A stretch of DNA of 60,539 nt from Propionibacteriales bacterium (GTDB lineage Bacteria > Actinomycetota > Actinomycetes > Propionibacteriales > Nocardioidaceae). The stretch lies in NCBI GenBank assembly GCA_025929075.1, contig JAICMS010000002.1:1-60539 (forward strand), written 5' to 3'. Below, in pieces: positions 1-9,196 of this stretch (its first letter is position 1; each line of letters begins with the position of its first letter). The notes under the pieces are model-generated. The model saw nothing but the letters and a program-made list of their open reading frames with translations, had not been told where the DNA came from and ran no database searches. Made by a program: the position numbers and the translations under genes.

Positions 1-131
1 CGATCCGGGGACGAGCGTCGGCGGGCGGAGATCGGCTCCTATGGACCTTCTACCACCTGGGGCCCGTCCCTGTCAGCATCCCCACCCGAGCAGAACTGGC
101 CGACCCAACTCATCACCTGGCGTGGCAAACC

Positions 132-169
132 TGCCCCGTAGTCAGCGGATTTGCGATGACTACGGGGCA
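132..169. terminator. Perfect 13-bp stem-loop downstream of the RCC1 gene
   Basis: Arms TGCCCCGTAGTCA (132-144) and its exact reverse complement (157-169) enclose a 12-nt loop. It lies 37-74 nt past the stop of the minus-strand RCC1 gene, where a terminator would be expected. Neither side has a U-tract, as is common for actinobacterial hairpins. I see nothing else in bases 1-205. A dispersed palindromic element is the alternative. Confidence 0.5.
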
Positions 170-205
170 AACGAGGAAGGCCGGATGAGGCAATGGCCGG
201 TCGCG

Positions 206-1396
206 CTAGGGCGACTTCCTGATCAACGTCGGGGTCGACCGATCGGTTGTGGTGCCGTCGCCGAGCTGGCCGTTGGCGTTGTCGCCCCAGCACCACAGGC
301 TGTTGTTGCGGCGGAGTGCGCAGGTGTGCCAGCTGCCGGCGCTGATGACCGTCCAGGACGAGGCGGCGCCGATCCGCTTCGGTCGAAGCCTCTTCCGGGC
401 GGTGCCGTCACCGAGCTGGCCGTGGTCGTTGAGACCCCAGCACCACAGCGATCCGGTGGTCCTGACCCCACAGGTGTGGGCACCGCCCCCGGCCAGCTGG
501 GACCAAGAGGTTGACCGTCCCACCCTGACTGGTGTCGTCCGCTCCGTCTTCGTCCCATCGCCGAGCTGGCCCTTGTTGTTGCCGCCCCAGCACCACGCCG
601 AGCCGTCGATCTGCAGGGCGCAGGAGTGGTAGTCACCGAGCGCGAGCGTCGACCATGTCGAGCCTGAGCCGATCTGTGTCGGCTGAGCCCGGTGAGTCTG
701 GTCGCCCGTGCCGAGCTGCCCGGCGTAGTTCGCCCCCCAGCACGACAGCGTGCCGTCGTCGCGAACGGCACACGAATGGGCATACCCCGCGTCGACGAGC
801 GACCAGTCGGCGTCCGGATCGATCTGGACCGGGTGGTGCCGGTTGATCTGCGTGCCATCACCCACCTGCCACTCTTCGTTGCGCCCCCAGCAGCGAAGAG
901 TGTGGTCGGCCCGGACTCCGCAGGTATGGAAGGCGCCAGCCACCACGTCGAGCCATTGTGCCCCGCGCACCTGGACCGGCCTCGTCCGCATGAAGTAGTG
1001 TCCGGCGATCCCGAGCTGCCCGTACCGGTTCCAACCCCAGCACCACAGCGTCATGTCGAGCCGGATGGCACACGTGTGCGCAACCCCAGCGGTCACCGTC
1101 GACCAGACGTCGAGGTGGCCGACCCGAGTGGGCCGGTCGGTGTCGACCGTGGTGCCGTTGCCGAGCTGGCCGCTGTCGTTGAGCCCCCAGCACCAAAGAC
1201 TGTGATCAAGGCGCACGGCACACGTGTGTGCTCGACCCGTCGCAATGTCTGCCCAGAAGTACGTCGACGGGCCGGCCGACGACCGCCGAGCCGCGCTTCC
1301 GGTTGCCGGCGTCACAACCCCCAGTCCGACAACCAGCGCCGCGAGGACGAGGGCGAAGAAGATCGACTTCAACGTTGTGCGTTGGCCTACCGCCAT
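206..1396 (-). CDS. Secreted seven-blade RCC1-repeat beta-propeller protein
   Basis: A 396-aa predicted exported protein. Residues 1-35 form a signal peptide: a basic start, then a Leu/Val/Ala-rich core, then a TGSA-type cleavage area. The rest is seven RCC1-type repeats of about 50 aa, each with H-[TS]-C followed by a CWG core and a GQLG-like turn, enough for one closed propeller. Every blade carries the same Cys pair (in HTC and in CWG). An open frame continues upstream to 1483, but the ATG at 1396 follows a GGGGGC run and begins the signal peptide. RCC1 propellers generally bind proteins; no partner or ligand can be named. It is the last gene on this strand before a strong hairpin. Confidence 0.85.
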   Translation of the reverse strand: MAVGQRTTLKSIFFALVLAALVVGLGVVTPATGSAARRSSAGPSTYFWADIATGRAHTCAVRLDHSLWCWGLNDSGQLGNGTTVDTDRPTRVGHLDVWSTVTAGVAHTCAIRLDMTLWCWGWNRYGQLGIAGHYFMRTRPVQVRGAQWLDVVAGAFHTCGVRADHTLRCWGRNEEWQVGDGTQINRHHPVQIDPDADWSLVDAGYAHSCAVRDDGTLSCWGANYAGQLGTGDQTHRAQPTQIGSGSTWSTLALGDYHSCALQIDGSAWCWGGNNKGQLGDGTKTERTTPVRVGRSTSWSQLAGGGAHTCGVRTTGSLWCWGLNDHGQLGDGTARKRLRPKRIGAASSWTVISAGSWHTCALRRNNSLWCWGDNANGQLGDGTTTDRSTPTLIRKSP

Positions 1397-1532
1397 GATG
1401 CCCCCTGTGAACCGAGACTCGAGTGCCACCAGCGCACCCATCACAACCGCTGGTGCGCCGGTGCTACCCGGTCTAGCACTCATTGGGTGTTCGTGTCAGC
1501 CCCCCGAACCAAGCGCGCCGATGGACGGCGGG

Positions 1533-3614
1533 TCAGGCGTCGATCGCGTCGCGGTCGAGCTGGTAGGCGCCCTGCACGATGAACTCGCGTCGCGGCCCCA
1601 CATCGTTGCCCATCAACAGCTCGAACACCGCCGCGGCGTCCCCGGCATCGTCCACGGTGATCCGCCGCAGCGTCCGGCGTCGGGGATCCATGGTGGTCTC
1701 GGCAAGCTGGTGGGCGTCCATCTCCCCCAGCCCCTTGTAGCGCTGCACGGGCTCCTTCCAGCGCAACCCCTTCTTGGACAGCTCGGCGAGCCGGCGCTGG
1801 AGCTCGTTGTCGCTGTAGGTGTAGAGGTAGCGCTCCATGCCATTCTTGGGGCTGGAGAGCTCGATCCGGTGAAGCGGGGGTACGGCGGCGTACACCCGCC
1901 CAGCTGCCAGCAGCGCCTGCATGTGCTTGTGAAAGAGCGTGGTCAAGAGGCAGCGGATATGTGCACCGTCGGTATCGGCGTCGGCCATGAAGATGACCTT
2001 GCCGTAGCGGATCTGAGACAGGTCGAAGGTGCGGCCGCTGCCGGCCCCGACGACCTGGATGATGGCGGCGCACTCGGCGTTCTGCAGCATCTCACCCGGC
2101 GACTTCTTCTGCGTGTTGAGGATCTTGCCGCGGATCGGCAGCAGTGCCTGGTACTCCGAGTCGCGCGCCAGCTTGGCGGTTCCGAGCGCCGAGTCACCCT
2201 CGACGATGAACAGCTCGCTGTTGTCGACGTCGTTGCTGCGACAGTCGGCAAGCTTGGCGGGCAGCGCGCTGGACTCCAGCGCGTTCTTGCGGCGCTGCGT
2301 GTCGCGATGCTGACGGGCGGCAACCCTGGTGCGGGCGGCGCTGACCACCTTCTCCAGCACGGCGCGCGCCTGGGTGCGCTCCGTGCGCCTCGTCGAGGTC
2401 AGGAACCTCTTGAGCTCTGCTGCCACGACCTTGGCGACGATGCGGGTGGCGGCAGGGGTGCCGAGCACCTCCTTGGTCTGTCCTTCGAACTGCGGTTCGG
2501 CCAGCCGGACGGTGACGACGGCGGTCATCCCCTCGAGCACGTCCTCCTTGACAACGTCCGGCTCGCCCGCCTTCAGCAGTCCGCGAGTGGAGCGGATCAC
2601 CTCGTTCAGAGTCTTACCGAGCGCGCGCTCGAATCCGGCCACGTGGGTCCCGCCCTTGGGGGTGGCGATCACGTTCACGAACGACCGGACCTCGGTGTCG
2701 AAGCCAGCCCCCCACCGGAGGGCCACGTCGACACCGAGCTCCCGTTCGACGTCCTGAGGCGTCATATGGCCGGCGTCATCGAGCATCGGCACGGTCTCGG
2801 TGAAGCTGTCAGAGCCCTGCAGCCGGACCACGTCCGTGACGGCCTCGTCGGTGGCCAAGAACTGGCAGAACTCCGCAATGCCGCCTTGGTGGACGAAGCT
2901 GTCTTCGACCACCTCGGCGCCCCGCTCGTCCCGGATCAAGATCTGGAGGCCGGGGACGATGAAGGAGGTCTGCCGGGCACGCGTGACGAGCTCGTCGTAG
3001 GAGAACGCTGCGTCCTTGGTGAAGATCTGCCGGTCGGGCCAGAACCGGATCCGGGTGCCGCTGACGCCTTTACGGACCCGGCCGTGCTTTGCCAGCCCGG
3101 AGGAGCCGCTGAAGCCGGCCTTCGGCCCCGACCCGTCGAACGAACCGGGTTCGCCGCGCCGAAACGACATCCCCCACGTGCTGGGGCTGCGGTCCACCTC
3201 GACGTCGAGCCGGGCGGAGAGGGCGTTGACGACGGAGGCGCCCACCCCGTGCAGGCCGCCGGTGGCGACGTACGACGTCCCCCCGAACTTGCCGCCGGCA
3301 TGGAGCCTGGTGAAGATCACCTCGACGCCCGACAACCCGGTCTTCGGCTCGATGTCGACGGGGATGCCGCGGCCGTTGTCCCTGACCTCGGCCGAGCCGT
3401 CGGCGTACAACAGCACGTCGATGCGAGTGCAGAAGCCGCCCAGCGCCTCGTCCACGCCGTTGTCGATGATCTCCCAGAGACAGTGCATGAGCCCGCGAGT
3501 GTCGGTCGAGCCGAGATACATGCCGGGCCGCTTGCGAACCGCCTCGAGCCCCTCGAGCACCAGCAGGTGCCGGGCGGTGTACGTCGACTCGGCGGCGGGA
3601 ACTCGCGTTGCCAC
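1533..3614 (-). CDS. parE: DNA topoisomerase IV subunit B (type IIA, GyrB/ParE family)
   Basis: A 693-aa ATPase and TOPRIM subunit of a type IIA topoisomerase, which with ParC decatenates and relaxes DNA. The GHKL ATPase motifs are present: DNGVDEA near residue 51, DNGRGIP near 79 and GGLHGVG near 119. The TOPRIM metal-binding residues are Glu in EGDSALG near 472 and DADTD near 545. The GTG start at 3614 follows AAGGAG at 4-nt spacing. No parC or gyrA lies in the window, which is not unusual for actinobacteria because parE and parC are often apart. It sits beside the principal sigma factor, as in Streptomyces. A second GyrB is the alternative name; length and position favour ParE. Confidence 0.93.
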   Translation of the reverse strand: MATRVPAAESTYTARHLLVLEGLEAVRKRPGMYLGSTDTRGLMHCLWEIIDNGVDEALGGFCTRIDVLLYADGSAEVRDNGRGIPVDIEPKTGLSGVEVIFTRLHAGGKFGGTSYVATGGLHGVGASVVNALSARLDVEVDRSPSTWGMSFRRGEPGSFDGSGPKAGFSGSSGLAKHGRVRKGVSGTRIRFWPDRQIFTKDAAFSYDELVTRARQTSFIVPGLQILIRDERGAEVVEDSFVHQGGIAEFCQFLATDEAVTDVVRLQGSDSFTETVPMLDDAGHMTPQDVERELGVDVALRWGAGFDTEVRSFVNVIATPKGGTHVAGFERALGKTLNEVIRSTRGLLKAGEPDVVKEDVLEGMTAVVTVRLAEPQFEGQTKEVLGTPAATRIVAKVVAAELKRFLTSTRRTERTQARAVLEKVVSAARTRVAARQHRDTQRRKNALESSALPAKLADCRSNDVDNSELFIVEGDSALGTAKLARDSEYQALLPIRGKILNTQKKSPGEMLQNAECAAIIQVVGAGSGRTFDLSQIRYGKVIFMADADTDGAHIRCLLTTLFHKHMQALLAAGRVYAAVPPLHRIELSSPKNGMERYLYTYSDNELQRRLAELSKKGLRWKEPVQRYKGLGEMDAHQLAETTMDPRRRTLRRITVDDAGDAAAVFELLMGNDVGPRREFIVQGAYQLDRDAIDA

Positions 3615-3852
3615 AAATCTCCTTGCCTGCAGTGGTTAGGATGGCCAGACCTTGTCCGGGTCTGCCCCGACACTACCCGGCACGAGCATCGGCACCGGTG
3701 CTCCACGCCGTGAGCGACACGCCCGGCTGGGTACTGAGCGAGCCAGAGCACCATCAGACGGAATGCTGAGCCCTGGAAGGCGGTTCCACCTGTAGTACGG
3801 CGTTGACCGACGAGCACGAGAACGAGCAGACGAGCACGGAGGAGAGGGCCAC

Positions 3853-4086
3853 GTGACGACAGCCGTTGCACCCACCAGGGAACTCACGGCCGCTGACCGT
3901 TGCGACCGGTGCGGGGCCCGCGCGTACGTCCGGGTGGAGCTACCGGGTGGCGGGGAGCTGCTGTTCTGCGCCCACCACGCGCGTCAACACGCCGATAAGC
4001 TGCAGCGGGCCGGGGCCGCCATTCACGACGAGAGCGGGGCGCTGGCCGACGTCGCGGCGAACGAGGACTCCGCCGGCCCGGTGTAG
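3853..4086 (+). CDS. Small DUF7455-like putative zinc-binding protein
   Basis: A 77-aa cytoplasmic protein from a GTG start preceded by GGAGAGGG. Cys17-x2-Cys20 (CDRCG) and Cys39-x2-His42 (FCAHH) could hold one zinc in a short beta-ribbon, and the tail is acidic. Small proteins of this pattern lie next to the principal sigma factor gene in many actinobacteria and match the family I know as DUF7455; the function is unknown. It is divergent from parE and convergent with sigA, with a 32-nt perfect palindrome after its stop. A role tied to transcription is only a guess from the neighbourhood. Confidence 0.8.
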   Translation: MTTAVAPTRELTAADRCDRCGARAYVRVELPGGGELLFCAHHARQHADKLQRAGAAIHDESGALADVAANEDSAGPV

Positions 4087-4109
4087 CCAGCAGCCAATTC
4101 AGCTTCTTC

Positions 4110-4141
4110 CAACGCCCGTCAGCGATCGCTGACGGGCGTTG
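4110..4141. terminator. 32-nt perfect palindrome between convergent genes
   Basis: CAACGCCCGTCAGCGA is followed at once by its reverse complement, giving a 16-bp arm with no spacer. It lies 24 nt past the stop of the DUF7455-like gene and downstream of sigA on the other strand. No U-tract follows on either strand. A two-way terminator is the simplest reading. Confidence 0.65.
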
Positions 4142-4152
4142 TGGCAGGAGAT

Positions 4153-4277
4153 GGCCCCGCCCGGATTGCACGCGCCGCGACGGGGCCCCCTCCTCGGTGA
4201 GTGCGGTGTCCGTTTGGACTTCCCCCCGGGAACTGCGCACCATCGTAACCCGATATGACGCCTTGTGAAGGGTTACG
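4153..4277 (-). terminator. Two further stem-loops downstream of sigA
   Basis: GGCCCCG at 4153-4159 pairs with CGGGGCC at 4181-4187. CGTAACCC at 4244-4251 pairs with GGGTTACG at 4270-4277. Both lie after the sigA stop on the minus strand, the second only 45 nt away. Either could end the sigA transcript. No other feature is seen between 4142 and 4321. Confidence 0.4.
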
Positions 4278-4321
4278 GCAGCATTTCTGGCCGAATCCCC
4301 TTGGGACCGGGTCCAGGCGCT

Positions 4322-5947
4322 CTAGTCGAGGTAGTCCCTCAGCACCTGCGAACGCGAGGGATGACGGAGCTTCGACATGGTCTTGGACTCGATCTGGCGG
4401 ATCCGCTCCCGCGTCACGCCGTACACCTTGCCGATCTCGTCCAAGGTCTTCGGCTGTCCGTCGGTGAGGCCGAACCGCATCGACACCACGCCCGCCTCGC
4501 GTTCGGACAGCGTGTCGAGGACGGCGTGCAACTGCTCCTGCAGCAGCGTGAAGCTGACAGCGTCGGCCGGCACGATCGCCTCTGAGTCTTCGATCAGATC
4601 GCCGAACTCCGAGTCGCCGTCCTCGCCCAGCGGCGTGTGCAACGAGATCGGCTCGCGGCCGTACTTCTGGACCTCGACGACCTTCTCCGGGGTCATGTCC
4701 AGCTCTCGCGCGAGCTCTTCGGGTGTCGGCTCCCGACCGAGGTCCTGCAGCATCTGCCGCTGCACCCTCGCGAGCTTGTTGATGACCTCGACCATGTGCA
4801 CCGGGATCCGGATGGTCCGTGCCTGATCGGCCATCGCCCGGGTGATCGCCTGCCTGATCCACCAGGTCGCGTACGTCGAGAACTTGAAGCCCTTGGTGTA
4901 GTCGAACTTCTCAACCGCCCTGATCAGACCGAGGTTGCCCTCCTGGATCAGGTCGAGGAACAGCATGCCGCGGCCGGTGTAGCGCTTCGCCAACGAGACG
5001 ACCAGACGGAGGTTGGCCTCGAGCAAGTGGTATTTGGCCCGGCGACCGTCTTCGGCTATCCACTCCAGCTCGTCGGTGAGCTTGGCGGAGAGCTTGTTGT
5101 CGCGCCCCAGCTTCTCTTCGGAGAAGAGCCCGGCCTCGATCCGCTTGGCGAGCTCGACCTCCTGCTCGGCATTGAGCAGCGGCACCTTGCCGATCTGCTT
5201 CAAGTAGTCCTTGACCGGGTCGGCTGTCGCACCGGCGACCGTGACGGTCTGCTCGGGCTCGTCGTTGTCGTCGGCCTCGGAGAGCACGAAGCCTTCGCGC
5301 TCGTCTTCCTTCAGGGTGGGGTCGGTCGCGAGGTCCTGCTCGAAGACGGAGTCGTCGATGTCGTCCAGCCGCCGCTTGGCCAGGACCTCCGGCTCCCCTT
5401 CCATCGCGTCGGTGGCGACGTCGGTGACGTCTACGGGCGCAGGGTCGGCCTGCGCGCTCTTGCTCGTGGCCTTCTTCGCAGCCCGCTTGTCAGTGCTCTG
5501 CTTCGCCGTCCGATTCGGCCCCGGCTGCTTCGCTGTCGCCGCCTTCTTGGTGGCCGACGGACTGCCCGAGCCTCGTTTGGTGTCGGCGGACTGCTTGGTG
5601 TCGGCGGACTGCTTGGCGCTCGCCTTCTTGGTCTTCGGCGCCACCTTCGCGACCGTCTCGTCGGCAGCGGACTTCTTGGCCGGCGCCTTCTTGGCGGTCC
5701 GGCTCTTGTCTGTCGGCGTCCCGTTGACCGACGAGCGAGTGGTGGTGCGCGATGTCGACGACTTCGCCGAGGTCTTCTTGCTCGACCGGCTAGTGGCCGC
5801 GGGAGGCTCGGCCACCTCAGCGGTGGCGACAGCCCGTCGCGACGACGAGGCAGCGAACGCACGCTGGGCGCGGTGGGTGTTTTGCTGCGGGACCGGAGGG
5901 GCTGTGCGGGGCGATTCTTGCCCTGCGGGGGACGTGCTCGACGACAC
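4322..5947 (-). CDS. sigA: Principal RNA polymerase sigma factor (RpoD/HrdB type)
   Basis: A 541-aa group 1 sigma factor that directs RNA polymerase to housekeeping promoters. Region 1.2 starts around [11 protein letters not shown]. Region 2 shows [11 protein letters not shown] and the -10-reading [17 protein letters not shown]. Region 4 ends in the helix-turn-helix with [11 protein letters not shown] and SKLRHPSRS. The first 200 or so residues are Lys/Ala/Ser-rich and low in complexity, including an 18-bp tandem repeat (QSADTK twice). The frame is open back to a GTG at 6001, but the GTG at 5947 has GAGAGG six bases upstream and is preferred. A TTGACA close to 6006-6011 has no matching -10. 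Confidence 0.95.
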   Translation of the reverse strand: MSSSTSPAGQESPRTAPPVPQQNTHRAQRAFAASSSRRAVATAEVAEPPAATSRSSKKTSAKSSTSRTTTRSSVNGTPTDKSRTAKKAPAKKSAADETVAKVAPKTKKASAKQSADTKQSADTKRGSGSPSATKKAATAKQPGPNRTAKQSTDKRAAKKATSKSAQADPAPVDVTDVATDAMEGEPEVLAKRRLDDIDDSVFEQDLATDPTLKEDEREGFVLSEADDNDEPEQTVTVAGATADPVKDYLKQIGKVPLLNAEQEVELAKRIEAGLFSEEKLGRDNKLSAKLTDELEWIAEDGRRAKYHLLEANLRLVVSLAKRYTGRGMLFLDLIQEGNLGLIRAVEKFDYTKGFKFSTYATWWIRQAITRAMADQARTIRIPVHMVEVINKLARVQRQMLQDLGREPTPEELARELDMTPEKVVEVQKYGREPISLHTPLGEDGDSEFGDLIEDSEAIVPADAVSFTLLQEQLHAVLDTLSEREAGVVSMRFGLTDGQPKTLDEIGKVYGVTRERIRQIESKTMSKLRHPSRSQVLRDYLD

Positions 5948-6088
5948 GAACGACCTCTCGTTGGTGGCTGTCTGCTTCGGCTGAGGGCGCGGCCAGTTCA
6001 CGTCATGTCAAGCCGCCGCGCACCCATTGTGACACGCCTGCTCTGTCGCTCAACCCGAACCCGCCGTTGCGGCAGACGATGCGAAGGC

Positions 6089-6493
6089 TCACTCGGCCGC
6101 CTTCACCGCCAGCACCGGGCACGGCGCATCCAGAAGCACGCGCTGGGCATTGCTGCCGAGGATCAGCTTCCCGACCGGCGAGCGCCGGCGCAGCCCGATA
6201 ACGATGAAGTCCGCCCCTACCTCGGCCGCAACCCCGATCAGGTCCTCGGCCGGGTCCCTTCCTCTGACCAGCTGGCGAACCTCGTACTCCACCCCTGCAG
6301 AGCCCAGCTGCTCGCGAACCTCGTCCAGTTCTGACTCGGAGCTGTCAGCGGTGTCGGCGTCGAACTCGCGGCCGCCTCGATGGGAGTTGACGACGACGAG
6401 CTGGGCTCCGCGCAATGTGGCCTCTTCGGCAGCCAGCCGTAGGGCGGCGCGGCCCTCCGGCTTCGGGACGTAGCCCACGACGATCACGCCCAC
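6089..6493 (-). CDS. Universal stress protein (UspA fold)
   Basis: A 134-aa single-domain Usp protein, starting at a GTG preceded by GGAGGGG. The N-terminal VIVVGYVPKPEG strand-loop and the C-terminal IGLRRRSPVGKLILGS segment match the Usp ATP-binding region; the usual second Gly of G-x2-G is Arg here. Such proteins bind ATP and affect stress survival or dormancy in actinobacteria. It lies between the GCS2-type ligase and sigA on the same strand, 65 nt after the ligase, so co-transcription is possible. Confidence 0.9.
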   Translation of the reverse strand: MGVIVVGYVPKPEGRAALRLAAEEATLRGAQLVVVNSHRGGREFDADTADSSESELDEVREQLGSAGVEYEVRQLVRGRDPAEDLIGVAAEVGADFIVIGLRRRSPVGKLILGSNAQRVLLDAPCPVLAVKAAE

Positions 6494-6558
6494 GAATCGG
6501 CCCCTCCTCGTGCTCAGTGGCCTTCACCCGCCTTCGGGCCAGGGCAACCCGAAGCACG

Positions 6559-8049
6559 CTACCCGACCCCAGCGTCGACGGGCCACTCGTGCACCGGGAC
6601 GTTGGTGTGCATGTGACCTGAGTAGCGACGAACCACCTCGCGCAGGGCATCATGGCGGTCGGTGACACCGGCGGCGATCACGTCGTCGAGGCTGTCGGCC
6701 AGCCAGGTAGCGCCGTTCCGCCCGGTCAGGCAACGGCGCTCGACGATGCCCAGCAGGCGATCACGCTCGGTTGGGTCGATGCCCCAGGAGTCCAGCCCCT
6801 CGGCCGCTCTGGTGAGCAGCCGGCGCAGCACCAGCTCGGACGCGGAGAGGTTGCCGATGCCGGGCCAGTAGACCTGGGCAGCCATGCCGTCACGCGCAGC
6901 GCAGTGGAAGTTCTCCTCTGCGGCGCTGAACGACATCTGTGACCAGATCGGCCGCTCGTCATCAGCCAGCGCCTTGACGAGCCCGAAGTAGAAGGCGGCG
7001 TTGGCCATCATGTCGACGACTGTCGGGCCTGACGGCAACACGCGGTTCTCCACCCGCAGATGCGGCAGGCCCTGCACCACGTCGTACACAGGTCGGTTCC
7101 AGCGGTAGATCGTGCCGTTGTGGAGCCGCAGCTCGGCGAGCCGCGGAGTGGTTCCACCCTCCAGGCAGGCGACGGGGTCCTCGTCGTCGGTGATCGGGAG
7201 CAGGGCGGGGAAGTAGCGGACGTTCTCCTCGAAGAGGTCGAAGATCGACGTGATCCAGCGCTCGCCGAACCACACCCGCGGCCGGACGCCTTGCGCCTTC
7301 AGCTCCTCGCTCCTGGTGTCGGTCGCCTGCTCGAACAGGGCGATTCGGGTTTCAGCCCACAGCCGCTTCCCGAAGAGGAACGGGGAGTTGGCGCCGACGG
7401 CGAGCTGGATCCCGGCCACCGCCTGGGCCGCGTTCCAGTAGGCCGGGAACTCCTCCGGGCTTACTTGCAGGTGGAGCTGCATGGAGGTGCAGGCCGCCTC
7501 GGGGATGATCGAGTCGGCGGTCAGAACCAGCCGCTCAAGACCCGAGATGTCGATGGCGAGGTCCTCCCCGCGCGCCGCGAAGATCTGATCGTTCAGCAGT
7601 TGATACCGGGGGTTGGCCGAGATCGTGTCCTTACTCATATGGCCCACCTGGAGCGTCGGAAGGATGCCGACCATCACCATGTGGGCACCCACGCCGCGGG
7701 CCTTCTCCTCGGCGGCGTTGAGGCTGGCTCGGACGCTGTTCTCGAACTCCGACACTCCTGACCCGGACAACTGCCGCGGGGCCACGTTGATCTCGAGGTT
7801 GAACTGGCCGAGCTCGGTGACGAACGCGGGATCGGCGATCGCTTCCAGCGCTTCGGCGTTCTTCATCGCGGGGTCATAGCTCTCGTCGACGAGGTTGAGC
7901 TCGACCTCCAGTCCAGTCATCGGCCGCTCGAACTCGAACCGGGACTCGCTGAGCATCCTGGCGAACACGTCGAGGCAGCGCCGGACCTTCTCGCGGTACC
8001 GGGTGCGGTCCTCGCGGCTGAACTCCAGACGCTCGACGTCTTGACCCAT
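6559..8049 (-). CDS. GCS2-family glutamate-cysteine ligase-like enzyme
   Basis: A 496-aa ATP-dependent carboxylate-amine ligase of the GCS2 family, which joins the gamma-carboxyl of glutamate to an amine, classically cysteine. Family-like segments are the acidic GLEVELNLV near the N-terminus, FNLEINVAP, the TSMQLHLQV strand and RVENRVLPSGPT in the second half. The ATG at 8049 has AAGGG about nine bases upstream. Most actinobacteria use mycothiol rather than glutathione, so the substrate may not be cysteine; roles in ergothioneine or in unknown gamma-glutamyl metabolism are possible. It lies just after the DUF4192 gene. Confidence 0.85.
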   Translation of the reverse strand: MGQDVERLEFSREDRTRYREKVRRCLDVFARMLSESRFEFERPMTGLEVELNLVDESYDPAMKNAEALEAIADPAFVTELGQFNLEINVAPRQLSGSGVSEFENSVRASLNAAEEKARGVGAHMVMVGILPTLQVGHMSKDTISANPRYQLLNDQIFAARGEDLAIDISGLERLVLTADSIIPEAACTSMQLHLQVSPEEFPAYWNAAQAVAGIQLAVGANSPFLFGKRLWAETRIALFEQATDTRSEELKAQGVRPRVWFGERWITSIFDLFEENVRYFPALLPITDDEDPVACLEGGTTPRLAELRLHNGTIYRWNRPVYDVVQGLPHLRVENRVLPSGPTVVDMMANAAFYFGLVKALADDERPIWSQMSFSAAEENFHCAARDGMAAQVYWPGIGNLSASELVLRRLLTRAAEGLDSWGIDPTERDRLLGIVERRCLTGRNGATWLADSLDDVIAAGVTDRHDALREVVRRYSGHMHTNVPVHEWPVDAGVG

Positions 8050-8097
8050 CAGCCGATCCCTTCTCGAGCCTCGCCTCAGATCTGTGCGGTCCGCACC

Positions 8098-9123
8098 TCA
8101 AACCCTTCCATCGGTCATACTCGCGCGCATCGTGTCCCACTGCTCGGGGTTCATCGCCTGCTCCAGCACTTTGCCGATCAACCGGGCCAGGGAGTAGTCC
8201 GGGTCGACGGCGAGCACCCGATCCAGGGCGTGGGAGGCGAGCACCCCGCGCCCGGTGACCCAGGCGGCGAACGCGGCGAGTGACCCCACCGGCGCCAGCA
8301 GCCGGTCGGGCACCTGTCGCATGACCGTGCGCCAGAGCTCCAGATGGGCCTCGGCATTGGTGCGCGAGATCAGCAGCCAGGCTTCGTCGCGCTGGGTGAT
8401 CATCTGCACCGCCAACGCCAGCTCCGCGACCTCGTGCGCCGCCAGTCCGCCAGGGTCGCGCAGGCACCGTCTGACCAACCCTGGAACGTCGGCCGGTGGA
8501 CCTGCGGGCGACGTACCACTGAGCTCAACGGCGCACTCGTCCACGTCCCGCTGGCGCTCGGGGAGCGCAGCGAACTGCTGTCGGAGACTGTCTCGGTCGG
8601 GTGCCGTCGACATACCCTCGAAGACCGCCATCGCAGCTGCCGGGGAGGTCGTGACGTCGTACGGCGTCCCTGCCGGGTCGCAGCAGTCACTGTTGTGGCA
8701 CAGGTAGGACCACCAACGCGACCCATCGGCGACGACAGCCTCCTCGACCCGCACCTCCAAGCCGCCCAGTGCGACGAGCAGCGGCGCGACGACGGCATCG
8801 GCCCGCTCCCGATCGGCCGTCAGTGCGGCGATCAACACCCGATCGAACTGGTAGCGCGCGATGATGGTCAGCGCCTGGTCGGCCTGACCGAGGACATCCT
8901 CGGACTCCCCCACCAGGTCCAGCCGGAAAATCGGACCGAACCTCTTCCGCGGCCCTTCCAGCGCGATGACGACCAGGCTCTCGATCGGCTGGAAGCCGAG
9001 CAGGTACGGGACGATGGCGAGGACGTCGGCCGGGCCTTTGAGCCGGCTGATCGGTCGGCCGTCGGGTGTTCGCGGGCCGTCGACGGCACGCGCCTTCTTC
9101 AGTGCACGGTTCTTCTTCGACAT
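8098..9123 (-). CDS. DUF4192 family protein
   Basis: A 341-aa cytoplasmic protein of the actinobacterial DUF4192 family, recognised by the N-terminal LKGPADVLAIVPYLLGF, then PIESLVVIAL, the central DRVLIAALTADRERAD stretch and a Trp-rich YLCHNSDCC region. The function is not known. The longer open frame runs through the start of dinB on the other strand, so I chose the ATG at 9123 (MSKKNRALKK), which gives the expected family length. It is divergent from dinB and probably leads the transcript through the GCS2 and Usp genes. Confidence 0.85.
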   Translation of the reverse strand: MSKKNRALKKARAVDGPRTPDGRPISRLKGPADVLAIVPYLLGFQPIESLVVIALEGPRKRFGPIFRLDLVGESEDVLGQADQALTIIARYQFDRVLIAALTADRERADAVVAPLLVALGGLEVRVEEAVVADGSRWWSYLCHNSDCCDPAGTPYDVTTSPAAAMAVFEGMSTAPDRDSLRQQFAALPERQRDVDECAVELSGTSPAGPPADVPGLVRRCLRDPGGLAAHEVAELALAVQMITQRDEAWLLISRTNAEAHLELWRTVMRQVPDRLLAPVGSLAAFAAWVTGRGVLASHALDRVLAVDPDYSLARLIGKVLEQAMNPEQWDTMRASMTDGRV

Positions 9124-9196
9124 GCAGCCGACGTTGCGTGTCGCCACGGTGCGAGCCCAGCCCAGAAGCGCTGCCTGTGGATGGAGATCGGACAGG

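Noticed and set aside
1224-3713. Long open frame on the plus strand opposite parE
   Set aside because: High-GC shadow frame. The protein has no recognisable family, while the minus strand encodes a complete ParE.
6006-6011. TTGACA as the -35 box of sigA
   Set aside because: No -10-like hexamer at 16-19 nt downstream, and it lies only two to four codons before a possible start.
9124-9196. LexA/SOS box for dinB
   Set aside because: No CGAAC-N4-GTTCG-like site in the divergent gap.
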